64,000 nt of DNA, from contig NZ_CP089985.1 of assembly GCF_021390155.1 (NCBI RefSeq), positions 620,001-684,000 of the forward strand, read 5' to 3'. Positions 10,301 to 21,378 of the stretch are shown here, in pieces. The notes below the pieces were generated by a model. It did no database searches, was not told the DNA's origin, and saw only the letters and a list, made by a program, of their open reading frames with translations. A program made the translations under genes and the position numbers. Position 1 is the first letter of the stretch. Each line of letters opens with the position of its first letter. The stretch comes from Pseudomonas sp. HN11. GTDB taxonomy: Bacteria; Pseudomonadota; Gammaproteobacteria; Pseudomonadales; Pseudomonadaceae.

Positions 10301-12381
10301 GTCTGCAACGGTTGCGCGATTATGCAGACAGCCGGGGGCTCGACAGCGTATTGGGGCTTTCCCTGGAAGAACTTGAAGGCGAGAGCGATGGTGAACCCCT
10401 CCCGGATGAGCCTGATGAACAGGTCTCCGAGGAAGAAACCCAGGCCATTCCTGAACAGTTGGCACCTTGGCTGGAGGCGTTGGCGCCTACTGAAGTTGAG
10501 AATTGCCGTGCATTGTGGCAACGCTTGGCGGCTGAGCCGGGCAATCAGGCATTTTTTCACCTACTGCTGATGATGCGCGATACTCAGGAGTATCAGGTAT
10601 TCCGTGGTGACCTGACGCGTCGGGTTTGGAGCGTACTGGAAGCGGCTGATCGCAATACCGAACTGCGAGAGTCCTTGTTCAGTCTTGCCGCTACACATGG
10701 CACCTGTATCGATGGGCGTACCCTGACCTTCAGCAACCTGGAAGTGAAGACATTCGAGTACAACGCCTTGCGCGACGTGCCTGCGGGGTTGGAGCAGCGT
10801 GGGCAAGCCTTGTTGAAACTGTCACGCCAATTGTTCCGACTGGGTCAGGTGGAACGCCTCGCCGGCCAGCATATGGCGCGCAACGCTGACGCGGCTGAAG
10901 TACGCCTGAGCTATCGCATCGGCTTGACCCGCGGTTGGAGCGACGGTTTGCAACTACCTGGACAACCGCGAAGCATGCGTTTCGACCGGCCTGTCGAGGG
11001 TGAGGTACGCGCCGCCGCCTTGCGTGAAATCGAGCAAGCGGAAACAACGCAGCAGTTCTATGACGAACTGATTAGCCGTGATTACTGGGTGCGCTACCTC
11101 GAAGACAAATACCCCGATCAGTTCAGCGATCTGCAGCGCCGCCTGGAAGAAAAACAGAGCCAGGTCGAGGATGAACACCCCGATATTTCCACCCCGGCCT
11201 ATGCCCAGGCGATGCAGTCGCTGGAAGTGGAACGCGGGCTTGAACGCAACGCAAAACTGCTGGCATTGTCGCGCCAGGAAGAAGCCGCCCTGGCACCCCC
11301 TGCCGCGGACCCCGACCTTGAAGTACTGGTAGAGCGTGCGCCAGGAACCCCGCGCGGGCTGGTACGTTCCCAGGCCCGACCGATCGTTTTCAACGACAGA
11401 ACCTACTTTGTCGCGAGCATGCCCGATACAGGTGATGGCCTAAACTACCTCTTATGGGTGCCTTCGCCCGATGATCCGCAGGCATTGGTCAGCAGTGGAA
11501 TCATGGCGAGCCCTGACGTGGCGGGCGTCTGGAGGCGCAGTGGGCGGCCAGGGGGGATGGTGACCGAGTCTTCCGATGATGAGTATGAGTTGGCGTCGGA
11601 GTCCATGCCCGTGCAGCCCTTCACCGCTGAGGAACTCAGCACCATGCGCCGTGCCGATCATTTTGCAACCACTCGCAATGTGTTGGGCTCTTACAACCGG
11701 GCACTCAACGGCAAGTATCCGCTGAGGGACTTCCAGGGTCGGCCGATGCGTATCAGCAAGCTGGAACGATCGGTCCAAGTGCGCCCTGGCGTCACCTACA
11801 CCTCGGACCAGATCAAGCCCTACATCCAATTTGGTGGGCACGAAAGCGTGGCCAGGCTCTATGACGAAAAACTCCAACTGCGCCCGTTCACCGCTGCGGA
11901 TATGAAAGCTCCCCAGGAACACACATTGGTAGGCCAGTCCACGGTAGTCGCCAACCGGCGCATTGCCAAAGGCGAGATGGTGGGCGTATATGCCGGCACT
12001 GTAATGCCCAGCGGTATGGTGGGCACCGGCGGAAACACGTTCACCATGACCGTCGGAAGCCGGCAGGTTCTGGAAGGGCGTACGCTGGTCACCGAACCGA
12101 TCACATTGTCGGGGGACAATATTATTTCCAGGATCAATACCCTGTTTGAGTACGATGCCAACGGCAAGCCGGTACGGCAGGCGCGCCAGGGGTATAACGT
12201 GGAAAACGTCGCCTTCGATATCGAAGCGCAAATGCTGCTGGGCGTGGGGCCGGAGGCGAAATCGGTGAGCAAGAAATTACTGTTGAACACGGTATGGGCC
12301 ATCGAAGACATTCCGGCAGGCAGCGAGTTGCGGATGGATTATCGCTACACCCAAGGGATGATAAAAACGTTGTATCCGTAA
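4351..12381 (+). CDS. Giant LRR / NEL-type E3 ubiquitin ligase effector with a C-terminal SET-like region
   Basis: A 2676-residue protein; AAAGGAG lies 7 bp before the ATG. Residues about 15-470 match the dermonecrotic-toxin-type N-terminus (DUF6543) of large Pseudomonas effectors, followed by a hydrophobic hairpin at about 472-510. Three units of helical spacer plus leucine-rich repeats follow, with LRRs near 1188-1340, 1494-1637 and 1804-1984. Residues about 2017-2260 resemble the NEL domain of IpaH/SspH ligases; Cys2119 in GTCIDGRTLTFSNL fits the catalytic C-x-D. These enzymes ubiquitinate host proteins. The last 150 residues carry SET-like blocks: RRIAKGEMVGVYAG (2536-2549), ENVAF (2618-2622) and IPAGSELRMDY (2654-2664). 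No signal peptide is visible, so delivery by a secretion system is inferred. It is a single open frame with no breaks. Confidence 0.82.
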   Translation: MPETIPSTSQSRPPISRSLHGVFIEQSIPDWLINATPERLAAFKAAPAQPPLWYRQATPAQRQALHTQTIASFTAQISLDKAMAGLQGVDQFVEPLLVQALKDQFNVTLDVNNTFLQLRQAVEVGILGIDVASYDVLKLPLLQAALHNFEASESESGAFHETSGFIEKDSITGLFKPVATTLTVAQFTGLCRSLDVGAKYQVYLKDYVHPKDGLAGQVLREKFTTAQKAALRVAAEMALLKKDIEPDDYRMILSVIAGEQFPRLGGKPVWFRDLSLMKHRMTGCVIFVISEKYRYTDEVIVYIPHDPYSPLKRYTAAAMDRAFKQRFTERDARAPNDGNPTPYQRFFSQFVDYADLPDYFSQLTEAVPDASFARNAAGYAPLLNEFANGFNPFSIFTEIRHLPPGPPPARKANPDPFLAPTAWPRAGHGLWVENIELWGYLFDQQRAKLIADARAHAVPTADVDARVRSEKLARLLNLGMLLLTTVSMFVPGLGELMLVVMAGQLLYESFAGAIEWSEGDRQAAKAHLLDVAQNLALLAVTAGAGKGLAKLASVKAEPVIESLESVTLPNGETRLWKPDLSGYEQAIALNGEPNTQGQFQRDGKTYIRLEGNVYEQVWDTAQKRWRIRHPTDTEAYQPLLEHNGSGAWRHTLERPLSWDRLTLLRRMGTVTEGLSDETLLKAADISGVEDNTLRKMHLDNDLPPPALIDALRLLEADQGVVQVIEQLEGARPINGRYLYSLPLVTQMPRWPLGRVLEVFEGAQLRGRSVKYGSERVIPLRQRKASIRISRADVLSGDLPQRILAQMSEREITSMLGGEPARVIAARPQEFSKQLADFARTRKPAIFESLYKGNEPRSPWVARLQRECPGLSDAAAHRVLAQADAEEVARMQSTHKLPLHLLEQGRWYAGQGRLARAYAGLYGENMASPDSYHLALQTLAKLPGWPQDLRLEVRDGNVSGTLLDAIGEKGAGSRKYLVKRGPSYQAFDERGEALNSVPVDGDNFYASLMHALPDETRQSLKVPEVSRYGQLQSKISEYAVEHRLESARIVSGRSRHQPWFRPPQRITASLLGYPASGRGEGVAVDLRARVQAVYPTLTDDQADGFILAQMLNDRSDQDIVHRLNTLQREWQTLASTLDQWVAEPPVMSADSRFWGTSKSSIAQAIKDSWRHSPLASDSRYATLELFCNEPLPALEADFSYVRHLRIGGYGLTDANSAALLATFPNVESLRITVTSQQFRTVPDTLGTLNQLTDLTISTQMPAQAFAQEQVAKLEQLTQLKSLTLDGVTELNRELDVSRLTQLRSLTLSRGFYASLPTGALQLPHLERLNLKGATVRTLPQALLLPGHERLWRGLSLDWARLDGEQFRGAYDYVRIQPEHLADQEEMVGEYCKAQLDQLSARSRSVINFPLSLDQSTLLRNAFLNRWIGAQTRFDAIEALRAEHAELTERLEAWKGAPTLTPQYMMQMRAAEALNSCWYNGVLQRYGIGTYATALDLSNVSALELPNLPTQGFSHVQDLNLQGLRAPLAQVRGFIRGFSELRSLNLNDCALSEWPMQPGDLSKLEHLDLGRNPMTHVDVSNLSGLRALNLSGTGVQAWPTGAEHLVHLSWLDLRDTPITALPSAALVRDNVVLSLNLHGAALDVSSQSALTTALQRVEQARALPVGALARFAAEEEATPRFPPQETASTVAHDLLTPAPQPTGEGPTWREQSIRRIRPDYSEDQVRKALQQLRVEHPIETALDTLLGNHNQALDRLTRELNGWSFIHRSTGDGWEISSRSRTTAASRIVECWRQGVLDGHGLAPFTLDLNGLQLGDLPTLSGEFSHVGRLDLTGVRLSAQGSNGFLRSFVHVRRLTLSGQSLTTLPEAVVGMPHLDQLGLASIDLTDPAPLYPTLRQLTQLRVLDLGYNNLSAFSVEQLSRLEDLDLSQNLLHAWPQGALQAPRLRRLNLSGNEIAEIPERALEGGHETLMAGVDLSDNRYLSAASLQRLRDYADSRGLDSVLGLSLEELEGESDGEPLPDEPDEQVSEEETQAIPEQLAPWLEALAPTEVENCRALWQRLAAEPGNQAFFHLLLMMRDTQEYQVFRGDLTRRVWSVLEAADRNTELRESLFSLAATHGTCIDGRTLTFSNLEVKTFEYNALRDVPAGLEQRGQALLKLSRQLFRLGQVERLAGQHMARNADAAEVRLSYRIGLTRGWSDGLQLPGQPRSMRFDRPVEGEVRAAALREIEQAETTQQFYDELISRDYWVRYLEDKYPDQFSDLQRRLEEKQSQVEDEHPDISTPAYAQAMQSLEVERGLERNAKLLALSRQEEAALAPPAADPDLEVLVERAPGTPRGLVRSQARPIVFNDRTYFVASMPDTGDGLNYLLWVPSPDDPQALVSSGIMASPDVAGVWRRSGRPGGMVTESSDDEYELASESMPVQPFTAEELSTMRRADHFATTRNVLGSYNRALNGKYPLRDFQGRPMRISKLERSVQVRPGVTYTSDQIKPYIQFGGHESVARLYDEKLQLRPFTAADMKAPQEHTLVGQSTVVANRRIAKGEMVGVYAGTVMPSGMVGTGGNTFTMTVGSRQVLEGRTLVTEPITLSGDNIISRINTLFEYDANGKPVRQARQGYNVENVAFDIEAQMLLGVGPEAKSVSKKLLLNTVWAIEDIPAGSELRMDYRYTQGMIKTLYP

Positions 12382-12662
12382 CACCGCCAGCAGAGACAGG
12401 CACAGACGCGCGCCGATAATGAGTTAGCGCCGCACGCTTGGGAGCCGGGCCCAGGATGACCTTCTTTCAGCCCTGAAAGTTGATTATCCCATGCCCGACT
12501 CCTAAATCCCGCAACCTTCCACTGTGCCCGTGCCAGGTGAGCAAGGACGGCACTATACGTTCATCCGGCAGGCCATCGCCCCATGTATGGCCCCGCCAGC
12601 CTCGGCGAAGAGCGCAAGAACGTGCTGCGCAGTTTAACCGACCGGCTGATGGGCCGTGACGC
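12382..12662. other. intergenic region with a possible coding remnant
   Basis: This 281-bp stretch separates the effector from ureC. A short plus-strand frame starts at ATG 12582 and ends at TAA 12678, inside the ureC 3' end (MYGPASLGEERKNVLRS...). It reads like protein and could continue upstream as VHPAGHRP, but no family is recognised. It may be the tail of a lost gene or may be nothing. No terminator with a T-tract is seen. Confidence 0.25.
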
Positions 12663-14363
<1,701 letters not shown>

Positions 14364-14398
14364 AGCCTCGGTCCTCGGATATGAGCTGCGAGCTTTAA

Positions 14399-14461
14399 GC
14401 TGCAAGCTTCAAGAAAAAGCAGGTGTGGCGCCACAAACTGCTTTTTCTTGCAGCTTGCAGC
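14399..14461. repeat. dispersed hairpin between ureB and ureC
   Basis: Long imperfect inverted repeat: the left arm GCTGCAAG...AAAAAGCAG (14399-14422) pairs with CTGCTTTTTCTTG...TTGCAGC (14438-14461). It belongs to the same family as those at 1.8, 17.8 and 58.4 kb. Lying inside an operon, it might adjust the ureB:ureC ratio through mRNA stability or partial termination. Confidence 0.65.
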
Positions 14462-14479
14462 TTGATGCTTGCAGTCGAC

Positions 14480-15836
<1,357 letters not shown>

Positions 15837-15842
15837 CAGGCC

Positions 15843-16145
15843 TCACGCAATCGGCTGGTGGACGGTGACCAACTTGGTACCGTCGGGGAACGTGGCCTCC
15901 ACCTGGATATCCGGGATCATTTCCGGGATGCCTTCCATCACTTGCTCGCGGCTGAGCAGGGTGGTGCCAAAGTGCATCAGGTCGGCCACGGTGCGGCCAT
16001 CGCGGGCGCCCTCCATCAGGGCGGCGGAGATGTAGGCGATGGTTTCCGGGTAGTTGAGCTTCACGCCGCGTGCCAGGCGGCGTTCGGCCACCAAGCCTGC
16101 GGTGAAGATCAGCAGCTTGTCTTTTTCCCGTGGGGTCAGGTCCAT
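15843..16145 (-). CDS. ureA: Urease gamma subunit
   Basis: A 100-residue subunit of typical length. It contains [23 protein letters not shown] at its start, then [24 protein letters not shown] and [28 protein letters not shown], all conserved in UreA. It forms the trimeric urease with UreB and UreC. It lies 3 bp after ureD and 6 bp before the first GNAT gene, so it is clearly in one transcript. Confidence 0.97.
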
Positions 16146-16148
16146 GGT

Positions 16149-16988
16149 TCAGGTACTCCAGATTCGGGGGGATACGGCTTCACGGCCCAGCACTGCGGGG
16201 CGTAACAGGCGCCATAAATCGATCAGCCAGGCGCGGGCATGCAGCGCCTCGCTGGCCAGGCAGCGTGCGACCAGCAGGCCCGGCAATTGGGACAGGTCGC
16301 CGCGCACGGCGTGGGGCAGGGCGCGGCAGGTTTCAAGTAATTCAGGGTCGATATCGGCGGTCAGCAGCAACGTGGCAAACACCGGTTGCCCGTCGAGTCC
16401 AATAGGGGAATCGAGCAAACCGTCGTCGCCCACGATGCGCTGGCGTTCATGCCAGAGCAAGTGGCCGTCGCGGCGGATATCCAGGTGCGATTGGAAGTGG
16501 CCGAGGTCGAAACGTTCGCCGCTGGCCGGGCGGCCCAGGGCGACCACGTCCCAGTAGAACAGTCGCGCATCGCCTTGCAGCTCGATGCGTGTGGTGAGTT
16601 CGGCCTGTGCGGCGCTGAACACGATGGTCTCCTGGGGCAGCCATTCCAGCGTTGCGCCGGCTTCCACGGTCAGGTCCAACTGCTGAAACGCAGGACCCTT
16701 GGCGCGGTACCACTTGGCCGCGCCAGGGCTGGTCAGTTGCGCCCAGGCACCCGCACCGACATGGGCGCGGATATCCAGGCGGTCACCGCCCGCTATGCCC
16801 CCGGGCGGGTGCACGATGATGTGTTGACACACCTCGGGGCCTTCGGCGTACAGGTGTTTTTGCACGCGCAAAGGACCGAGGTGGCGGCGCGTCACCGGCC
16901 GTGTGGTGTCGCCGAAACGCGCGTAGCCGAGTTCCAGCTCGGCGTGCCAGCTGGGGGTGAACAGGGCAGGGGAAACGGGCAGGTTCAT
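16149..16988 (-). CDS. ureD: Urease accessory protein UreD (UreH)
   Basis: A 279-residue accessory protein, usual length. It is a scaffold that binds apo-urease and recruits UreF and UreG for nickel and CO2 insertion. Family motifs visible include [44 protein letters not shown] and [17 protein letters not shown]. It is the first gene of the urease operon and lies 31 bp after the urtE stop. The urea transporter and urease may therefore be one long nitrogen-controlled transcript. Confidence 0.95.
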   Translation of the reverse strand: MNLPVSPALFTPSWHAELELGYARFGDTTRPVTRRHLGPLRVQKHLYAEGPEVCQHIIVHPPGGIAGGDRLDIRAHVGAGAWAQLTSPGAAKWYRAKGPAFQQLDLTVEAGATLEWLPQETIVFSAAQAELTTRIELQGDARLFYWDVVALGRPASGERFDLGHFQSHLDIRRDGHLLWHERQRIVGDDGLLDSPIGLDGQPVFATLLLTADIDPELLETCRALPHAVRGDLSQLPGLLVARCLASEALHARAWLIDLWRLLRPAVLGREAVSPRIWST

Positions 16989-17019
16989 GGCAGAGTGCTT
17001 ATCGTTAGGAGGCTACAGA

Positions 17020-17718
17020 TTAGATGGTTACCAAGCCGCGCACACCCTCGCGTTCCATATTTTCACCTCGGCCCTGCTGCACGATTTCACCACGGGACAT
17101 CACCAGGTATTGGTCGGCCAACTCGGCGGCAAAGTCGTAGAACTGTTCCACCAGCAGAATCGCCATATCGCCGCGCTCCGCCAGTTTCTTGATCACCATG
17201 CCGATCTCCTTGATCACCGACGGCTGGATGCCTTCGGTGGGTTCATCGAGGATCAGCAGGCGCGGGCGACTGGCCAACGCACGTCCGATGGCGAGCTGTT
17301 GTTGTTGGCCACCGGACAGATCGCCGCCACGCCGATGCTTCATCTGCAGCAACACGGGGAACAGTTCGTAGATGAAGGCGGGCACTTCCTTGGCTTCTGA
17401 ACCCGGAAAGCGCGAAAGCCCCATCAGCAGGTTTTCTTCCACCGTCAGCCGCCCGAAAATTTCCCGGCCTTGTGGCACATAGGCGATCCCGGCATGCACA
17501 CGCTGGTGCGGCTTGAACCCGGTAATCGCCTTGCCTTCCCAGTTCACCGCGCCTTCTTTGGCCGGCAGCAAACCCATCAGGCACTTGAGCAAGGTGGTCT
17601 TGCCCACGCCGTTACGACCGAGCAGGCAGGTGACCTCACCGATCTTCACGTCAAACGACAGCCCGCGCAGGATGTGGCTACCGCCGTAGTACTGGTGAAG
17701 CTGTTGTACTTGTAGCAT
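17020..17718 (-). CDS. urtE: Urea ABC transporter ATP-binding subunit UrtE
   Basis: A 232-residue ATPase of the branched-chain amino acid/urea family (LivF type). Walker A is GRNGVGKTT (about 34-42), the ABC signature is LSGGQQQQLAIGRAL, and Walker B is LLILDEPTEGIQP, where the EGIQP ending is typical of UrtE. It powers urea uptake with UrtD on the UrtBC channel. It is the last gene of urtABCDE, separated from urtD by a 116-bp gap holding a hairpin, and is followed directly by ureD. Confidence 0.96.
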   Translation of the reverse strand: MLQVQQLHQYYGGSHILRGLSFDVKIGEVTCLLGRNGVGKTTLLKCLMGLLPAKEGAVNWEGKAITGFKPHQRVHAGIAYVPQGREIFGRLTVEENLLMGLSRFPGSEAKEVPAFIYELFPVLLQMKHRRGGDLSGGQQQQLAIGRALASRPRLLILDEPTEGIQPSVIKEIGMVIKKLAERGDMAILLVEQFYDFAAELADQYLVMSRGEIVQQGRGENMEREGVRGLVTI

Positions 17719-17737
17719 TGGAACTCCGTTAGTTGGG

Positions 17738-17811
17738 CTTCAAGCGGCAAGCTTCAAGCTGCAAGTAATAGCGGGCGGTGCCTGGCTTTTGCTTTAACTT
17801 GCCGCTTGAAG
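17738..17811. repeat. dispersed hairpin between urtD and urtE
   Basis: A perfect 14-bp inverted repeat, CTTCAAGCGGCAAG (17738-17751) and CTTGCCGCTTGAAG (17798-17811), around a 46-base centre. It is from the same sequence family as the repeats at 1.8, 14.4 and 58.4 kb. Confidence 0.7.
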
Positions 17812-17834
17812 CTGGCGGCTAGATGCTGGCCGAT

Positions 17835-18656
17835 TCACCGACCCAAATACACTTCAATAACCCGCTCATCGGTCTGCACCTGTTCCAGCGACCCCTCGGC
17901 CAGCACGCTGCCCTGGTGCAACACGGTCACATGGTCGGCAATCGAGCCGACAAACCCCATGTCGTGTTCCACCACCATCAGCGAATGCTTGCCCGCCAGG
18001 CGCTTGAACAGTTCGGCGGTGAATTCGGTCTCGGCATCGGTCATGCCCGCCACCGGTTCATCCAGCAGCAACAGCTGCGGGTCCTGCATCAGCAACATGC
18101 CGATTTCCAGGAACTGCTTCTGGCCGTGGGACAGCAACCCCGCCTGGCGCTGGGCCGAGGTGGTCAGGCGGATGGTGTCGAGTACTTCGTCGATACGGTC
18201 TCTCTGCTCGCCACTCAAGCGTGCGCGCAGGCTGGCCCACACGGATTTGTCGGTCTTCTGCGCCAGCTCCAGGTTTTCGAACACGCTCAAGGCTTCAAAC
18301 ACCGTGGGCTTCTGGAACTTGCGGCCGATGCCGGCCTGGGCGATCTGCACTTCGCTCATGCGGGTGAGGTCGAGGTTTTCGCCAAACCAGGCGGTGCCGT
18401 GGCTGGGCCGGGTCTTGCCGGTGATCACGTCCATCAGCGTGGTCTTGCCCGCGCCGTTGGGGCCGATGATGCAACGCAGTTCGCCGACGCCGATGTACAG
18501 GTTCAGGTTGTTGAGCGCCTTGAAGCCATCGAAGCTGACGCTGATGTCTTCCAGGCTCAGGATGGTGCCGTGGCGGGTGTTGAGACCCTTGCCGGCGGCG
18601 TGGCCGAGGCCGATCGCATCGCGGCCGCTGCCTGCGTCGAAAATAGGTTCAAGCAT
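17835..18656 (-). CDS. urtD: Urea ABC transporter ATP-binding subunit UrtD
   Basis: A 273-residue LivG-type ATPase. Walker A is IGPNGAGKTT, the signature region is LLSHGQKQFLEIGM (SHGQ in place of SGGQ, as is usual for UrtD), and Walker B is LLLLDEPVAGM. The start at 18656 (MLEPIFD) has GAGGA about 5 bp upstream. Another ATG at 18668 overlaps the urtC stop but has a poorer ribosome site. A long frame further upstream is only the opposite reading of urtC. Confidence 0.95.
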   Translation of the reverse strand: MLEPIFDAGSGRDAIGLGHAAGKGLNTRHGTILSLEDISVSFDGFKALNNLNLYIGVGELRCIIGPNGAGKTTLMDVITGKTRPSHGTAWFGENLDLTRMSEVQIAQAGIGRKFQKPTVFEALSVFENLELAQKTDKSVWASLRARLSGEQRDRIDEVLDTIRLTTSAQRQAGLLSHGQKQFLEIGMLLMQDPQLLLLDEPVAGMTDAETEFTAELFKRLAGKHSLMVVEHDMGFVGSIADHVTVLHQGSVLAEGSLEQVQTDERVIEVYLGR

Positions 18657-18664
18657 GACGTTCC

Positions 18665-19732
18665 TCATTTCTTCAGCAGGCCGATAACGCCCTTGGGCAG
18701 GTACAGGGTGACGATGATGAACAGCGCGCCGAGAAAGAACAGCCAGTATTCCGGAAAGGCCACGGTGAACCAGCTCTTCATGCCATTGACCACGCCAGCG
18801 CCGAGCAGCGGGCCGATCAAGGTCCCGCGTCCGCCAAGAGCAACCCACACGGCGGCTTCGATGGAGTTGGTCGGTGACATTTCGCTGGGGTTGATGATGC
18901 CCACCTGCGGCACGTATAGCGCACCTGCCAAACCACATAGCACCGCGCTCAGTACCCACACGAACAGCTTGAAGCCGCGTGGATCGTAGCCGCAGAACAT
19001 CAGGCGGTTTTCCGCATCACGCAGGGCGGTCAGCACTCGGCCGAACTTGCTGCGCGCCAGGCGCCAGCCGATGAACAGGCTCGCCACCAACAACAGCACC
19101 GTGGCCACAAACAAAACCGCCCGTGTGCCTGGCTCGGTAATGCCGAAGCCGAGGATGCTGCGGAAATTGGTGAAGCCGTTGTTGCCGCCAAAGCCGGTCT
19201 CGTTGCGAAAGAACAGCAGCATGCCGGCGAAGGTCAGGGCCTGGGTCATGATCGAGAAATACACGCCCTTGATCCGTGAACGGAAGGCGAAGAAGCCGAA
19301 CACGAGGGCCAATAGACCCGGCGCTAAAACCACCAGACACATGGCCCAGAGGAAGTGTTCGGTGCCGATCCAGTACCAAGGCAGTTCGGTCCATGAGAGA
19401 AAGGTCATGAACGCCGGCAGTTCATCACCGGACGCCTGGCGCATCAGGTACATGCCCATCGCGTAGCCACCGAGGGCAAAAAACAAGCCATGACCAAGGG
19501 ACAACATCCCGGCGTAGCCCCACACCAGGTCCAGGGCGAGCGCGACGATGGCGTAGCACAGAATCTTGCCCACCAGCGTCAAGGTATAGGCCGAGACATG
19601 AAACGCGTTTTCCGGCGGCAACAGCGAGAGCAAAGGCAGCGTCAGCAGCACGAGGAGCATCACGGCGCCTACTGTAATCGTCACCTTGGGGCCGGCCTTT
19701 TGCGTGGCCGTCAGCATCAATGGCTGGTTCAT
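18665..19732 (-). CDS. urtC: Urea ABC transporter permease UrtC
   Basis: A 355-residue LivM-type permease with about ten membrane segments. Family features include DLVWGYAGMLSLGHGLFFALGGYAMGMYLM, SRIKGVYFSIMTQAL and VQ-type end GGRGTLIGPLLGAGVVNGMKSW. The start at 19732 (MNQPLMLTATQ) overlaps the urtB stop by one base (TGATG). It forms the membrane channel with UrtB. Confidence 0.95.
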   Translation of the reverse strand: MNQPLMLTATQKAGPKVTITVGAVMLLVLLTLPLLSLLPPENAFHVSAYTLTLVGKILCYAIVALALDLVWGYAGMLSLGHGLFFALGGYAMGMYLMRQASGDELPAFMTFLSWTELPWYWIGTEHFLWAMCLVVLAPGLLALVFGFFAFRSRIKGVYFSIMTQALTFAGMLLFFRNETGFGGNNGFTNFRSILGFGITEPGTRAVLFVATVLLLVASLFIGWRLARSKFGRVLTALRDAENRLMFCGYDPRGFKLFVWVLSAVLCGLAGALYVPQVGIINPSEMSPTNSIEAAVWVALGGRGTLIGPLLGAGVVNGMKSWFTVAFPEYWLFFLGALFIIVTLYLPKGVIGLLKK

Positions 19733-21234
19733 CAGTCGATCACCCGTCCTTTCAGTGCGAAGAGTCCCTGCGGGCGTTTCTGGATAAACAGAATGATCAG
19801 CGCGAGGATCAGGATCTTGCCGAGTACGGCGCCGATCTGGGGTTCCAGAATTTTGTTGGCGATGCCCAAACCAAAGGCGGCCATGACGCTGCCAGCCAAC
19901 TGGCCGACACCGCCGAGCACCACTACCAGGAACGAGTCGATGATGTAGCTTTGACCGAGGTCCGGGCCGACGTTGCCGATCTGGCTCAGCGCGACGCCGC
20001 CCAAACCTGCGATACCGGAACCCAAGCCAAACGCGAGCATGTCCACACGCCCGGTGGGCACGCCACAACAGGCCGCCATGTTGCGGTTCTGGGTCACTGC
20101 GCGCACGTTCAGGCCCAGGCGCGTCTTGTTCAGCAGCAGCCAGGTCAGTACCACCACGCACAGGGCGAAGGCAATGATCACGATGCGGTTGTACGGCAGC
20201 ACCAGGTTGGGCAGCACTTGAATGCCGCCGGACAGCCACTCGGGGTTGGACACTTCGACGTTCTGCGCACCGAACACCAGGCGCACCAGTTGGATCAGCA
20301 TCAGGCTGATGCCCCATGTGGCGAGCAGGGTTTCCAGCGGGCGGCCGTACAGGTGACGGATCACCGTGCGTTCCAAGGCCATGCCGATGGTGGCGGTGAC
20401 AAAAAACGCCACCGGCAGCGCGATCAACGGGTAGAACTCGATGGCTTGCGGCACATGACGCTGCATCAACAACTGCACCACATAGGTTGAGTAGGCGCCG
20501 AGCATCAGCATTTCGCCGTGGGCCATGTTGATCACGCCGAGCAGGCCGAAGGTGATCGCCAGGCCCAGGGCCGCCAGCAGCAGGATCGAACCCAGGGACA
20601 TGCCGCTGAAGGCCTGGCCGAGGATCTCGCCGAACAGTAGTTTGCGTTTGACCTGGGCCAGGCTGGTCTCGGCGGCGGTGTGTACGGCGGCATCGGTTTC
20701 GGCGCCAGGGGCGAGCAGCGCCTCAAGGCGAGTGCGGGCCAGTGGGTCACCGGTGCTGCCGAGCAGACGCACGGCGGCGAGGCGAACGACGGGGTCGGGG
20801 TCGACCAGTTGCAGGTTGGCCAGGGCCAGGCTGAGGGCGGTATGCACATCCTCGTTGGTCTCACTGGCGACCTGCTGGTCGAGGAATTTCAGTTGCGCGG
20901 GTTGTGCGCTTTTTTGCAGGGTCTGCGCAGCAGCCAGGCGTACCTTGGGGTCGGTGGCGAGCAGTTGCTGACTGGCTTGGACGTTGTCGATCAGGCTGCG
21001 CAGACGGTTGTTCAGGCGCACGGCCTTGGTTTCGCCATTGACCGTGACCTGGCCTTGTTGCAAAGCGTTAACCAGCTCGACGCGGGCCGGGTCGGGCTGG
21101 GCGGCCCAGTCCTGCAGCAGCTTGGCTTGTTGGCTGGGGTTGGCGGACAGGAAGTCTTCGGCATCGCTGGCGTGTGCTGCAAAAGGCAGCAACAGCAGGG
21201 CCGTAAGGATGAAACGGTAGAGGGCAGTGGGCAT
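19732..21234 (-). CDS. urtB: Urea ABC transporter permease UrtB with HEAT-like N-terminal domain
   Basis: A 500-residue protein, longer than LivH (about 300). After a signal-type segment (1-22) comes a soluble helical domain to about residue 205 with repeats of the type DPKVRLAAAQTLQ and DPDPVVRLAAVRLLGS. This resembles HEAT repeats and presumably faces the periplasm. The LivH-like permease follows: GLAITFGLLGVINMAHGEMLMLGAY, then LFVVVLGGVGQLAGSVMAAFGLG. This layout is usual for UrtB of proteobacteria. Confidence 0.94.
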   Translation of the reverse strand: MPTALYRFILTALLLLPFAAHASDAEDFLSANPSQQAKLLQDWAAQPDPARVELVNALQQGQVTVNGETKAVRLNNRLRSLIDNVQASQQLLATDPKVRLAAAQTLQKSAQPAQLKFLDQQVASETNEDVHTALSLALANLQLVDPDPVVRLAAVRLLGSTGDPLARTRLEALLAPGAETDAAVHTAAETSLAQVKRKLLFGEILGQAFSGMSLGSILLLAALGLAITFGLLGVINMAHGEMLMLGAYSTYVVQLLMQRHVPQAIEFYPLIALPVAFFVTATIGMALERTVIRHLYGRPLETLLATWGISLMLIQLVRLVFGAQNVEVSNPEWLSGGIQVLPNLVLPYNRIVIIAFALCVVVLTWLLLNKTRLGLNVRAVTQNRNMAACCGVPTGRVDMLAFGLGSGIAGLGGVALSQIGNVGPDLGQSYIIDSFLVVVLGGVGQLAGSVMAAFGLGIANKILEPQIGAVLGKILILALIILFIQKRPQGLFALKGRVID

Positions 21235-21269
21235 AACAAAGTGTCCTGATCATGCGCGGACTGGCTTTA

Positions 21270-21359
21270 TGTGGAGGCGGGCTTGCTCGCGAATGCGGTG
21301 GATCAGTGACAGATGCATTGGCTGACACATTGCAATCGCGAGCAGGCCCGCTCCCACAT
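21270..21359. repeat. REP doublet between urtA and urtB
   Basis: Two inverted copies of the Pseudomonas REP sequence: GGCGGGCTTGCTCGCGAATG on the left and CGCGAGCAGGCCCGCTCCCAC on the right, about 40 bp apart. It sits in the 144-bp gap after urtA. Such doublets often stabilise upstream mRNA, which would favour production of the abundant binding protein UrtA. Confidence 0.8.
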
Positions 21360-21378
21360 TTTTTAGACCGAGTGGGGC

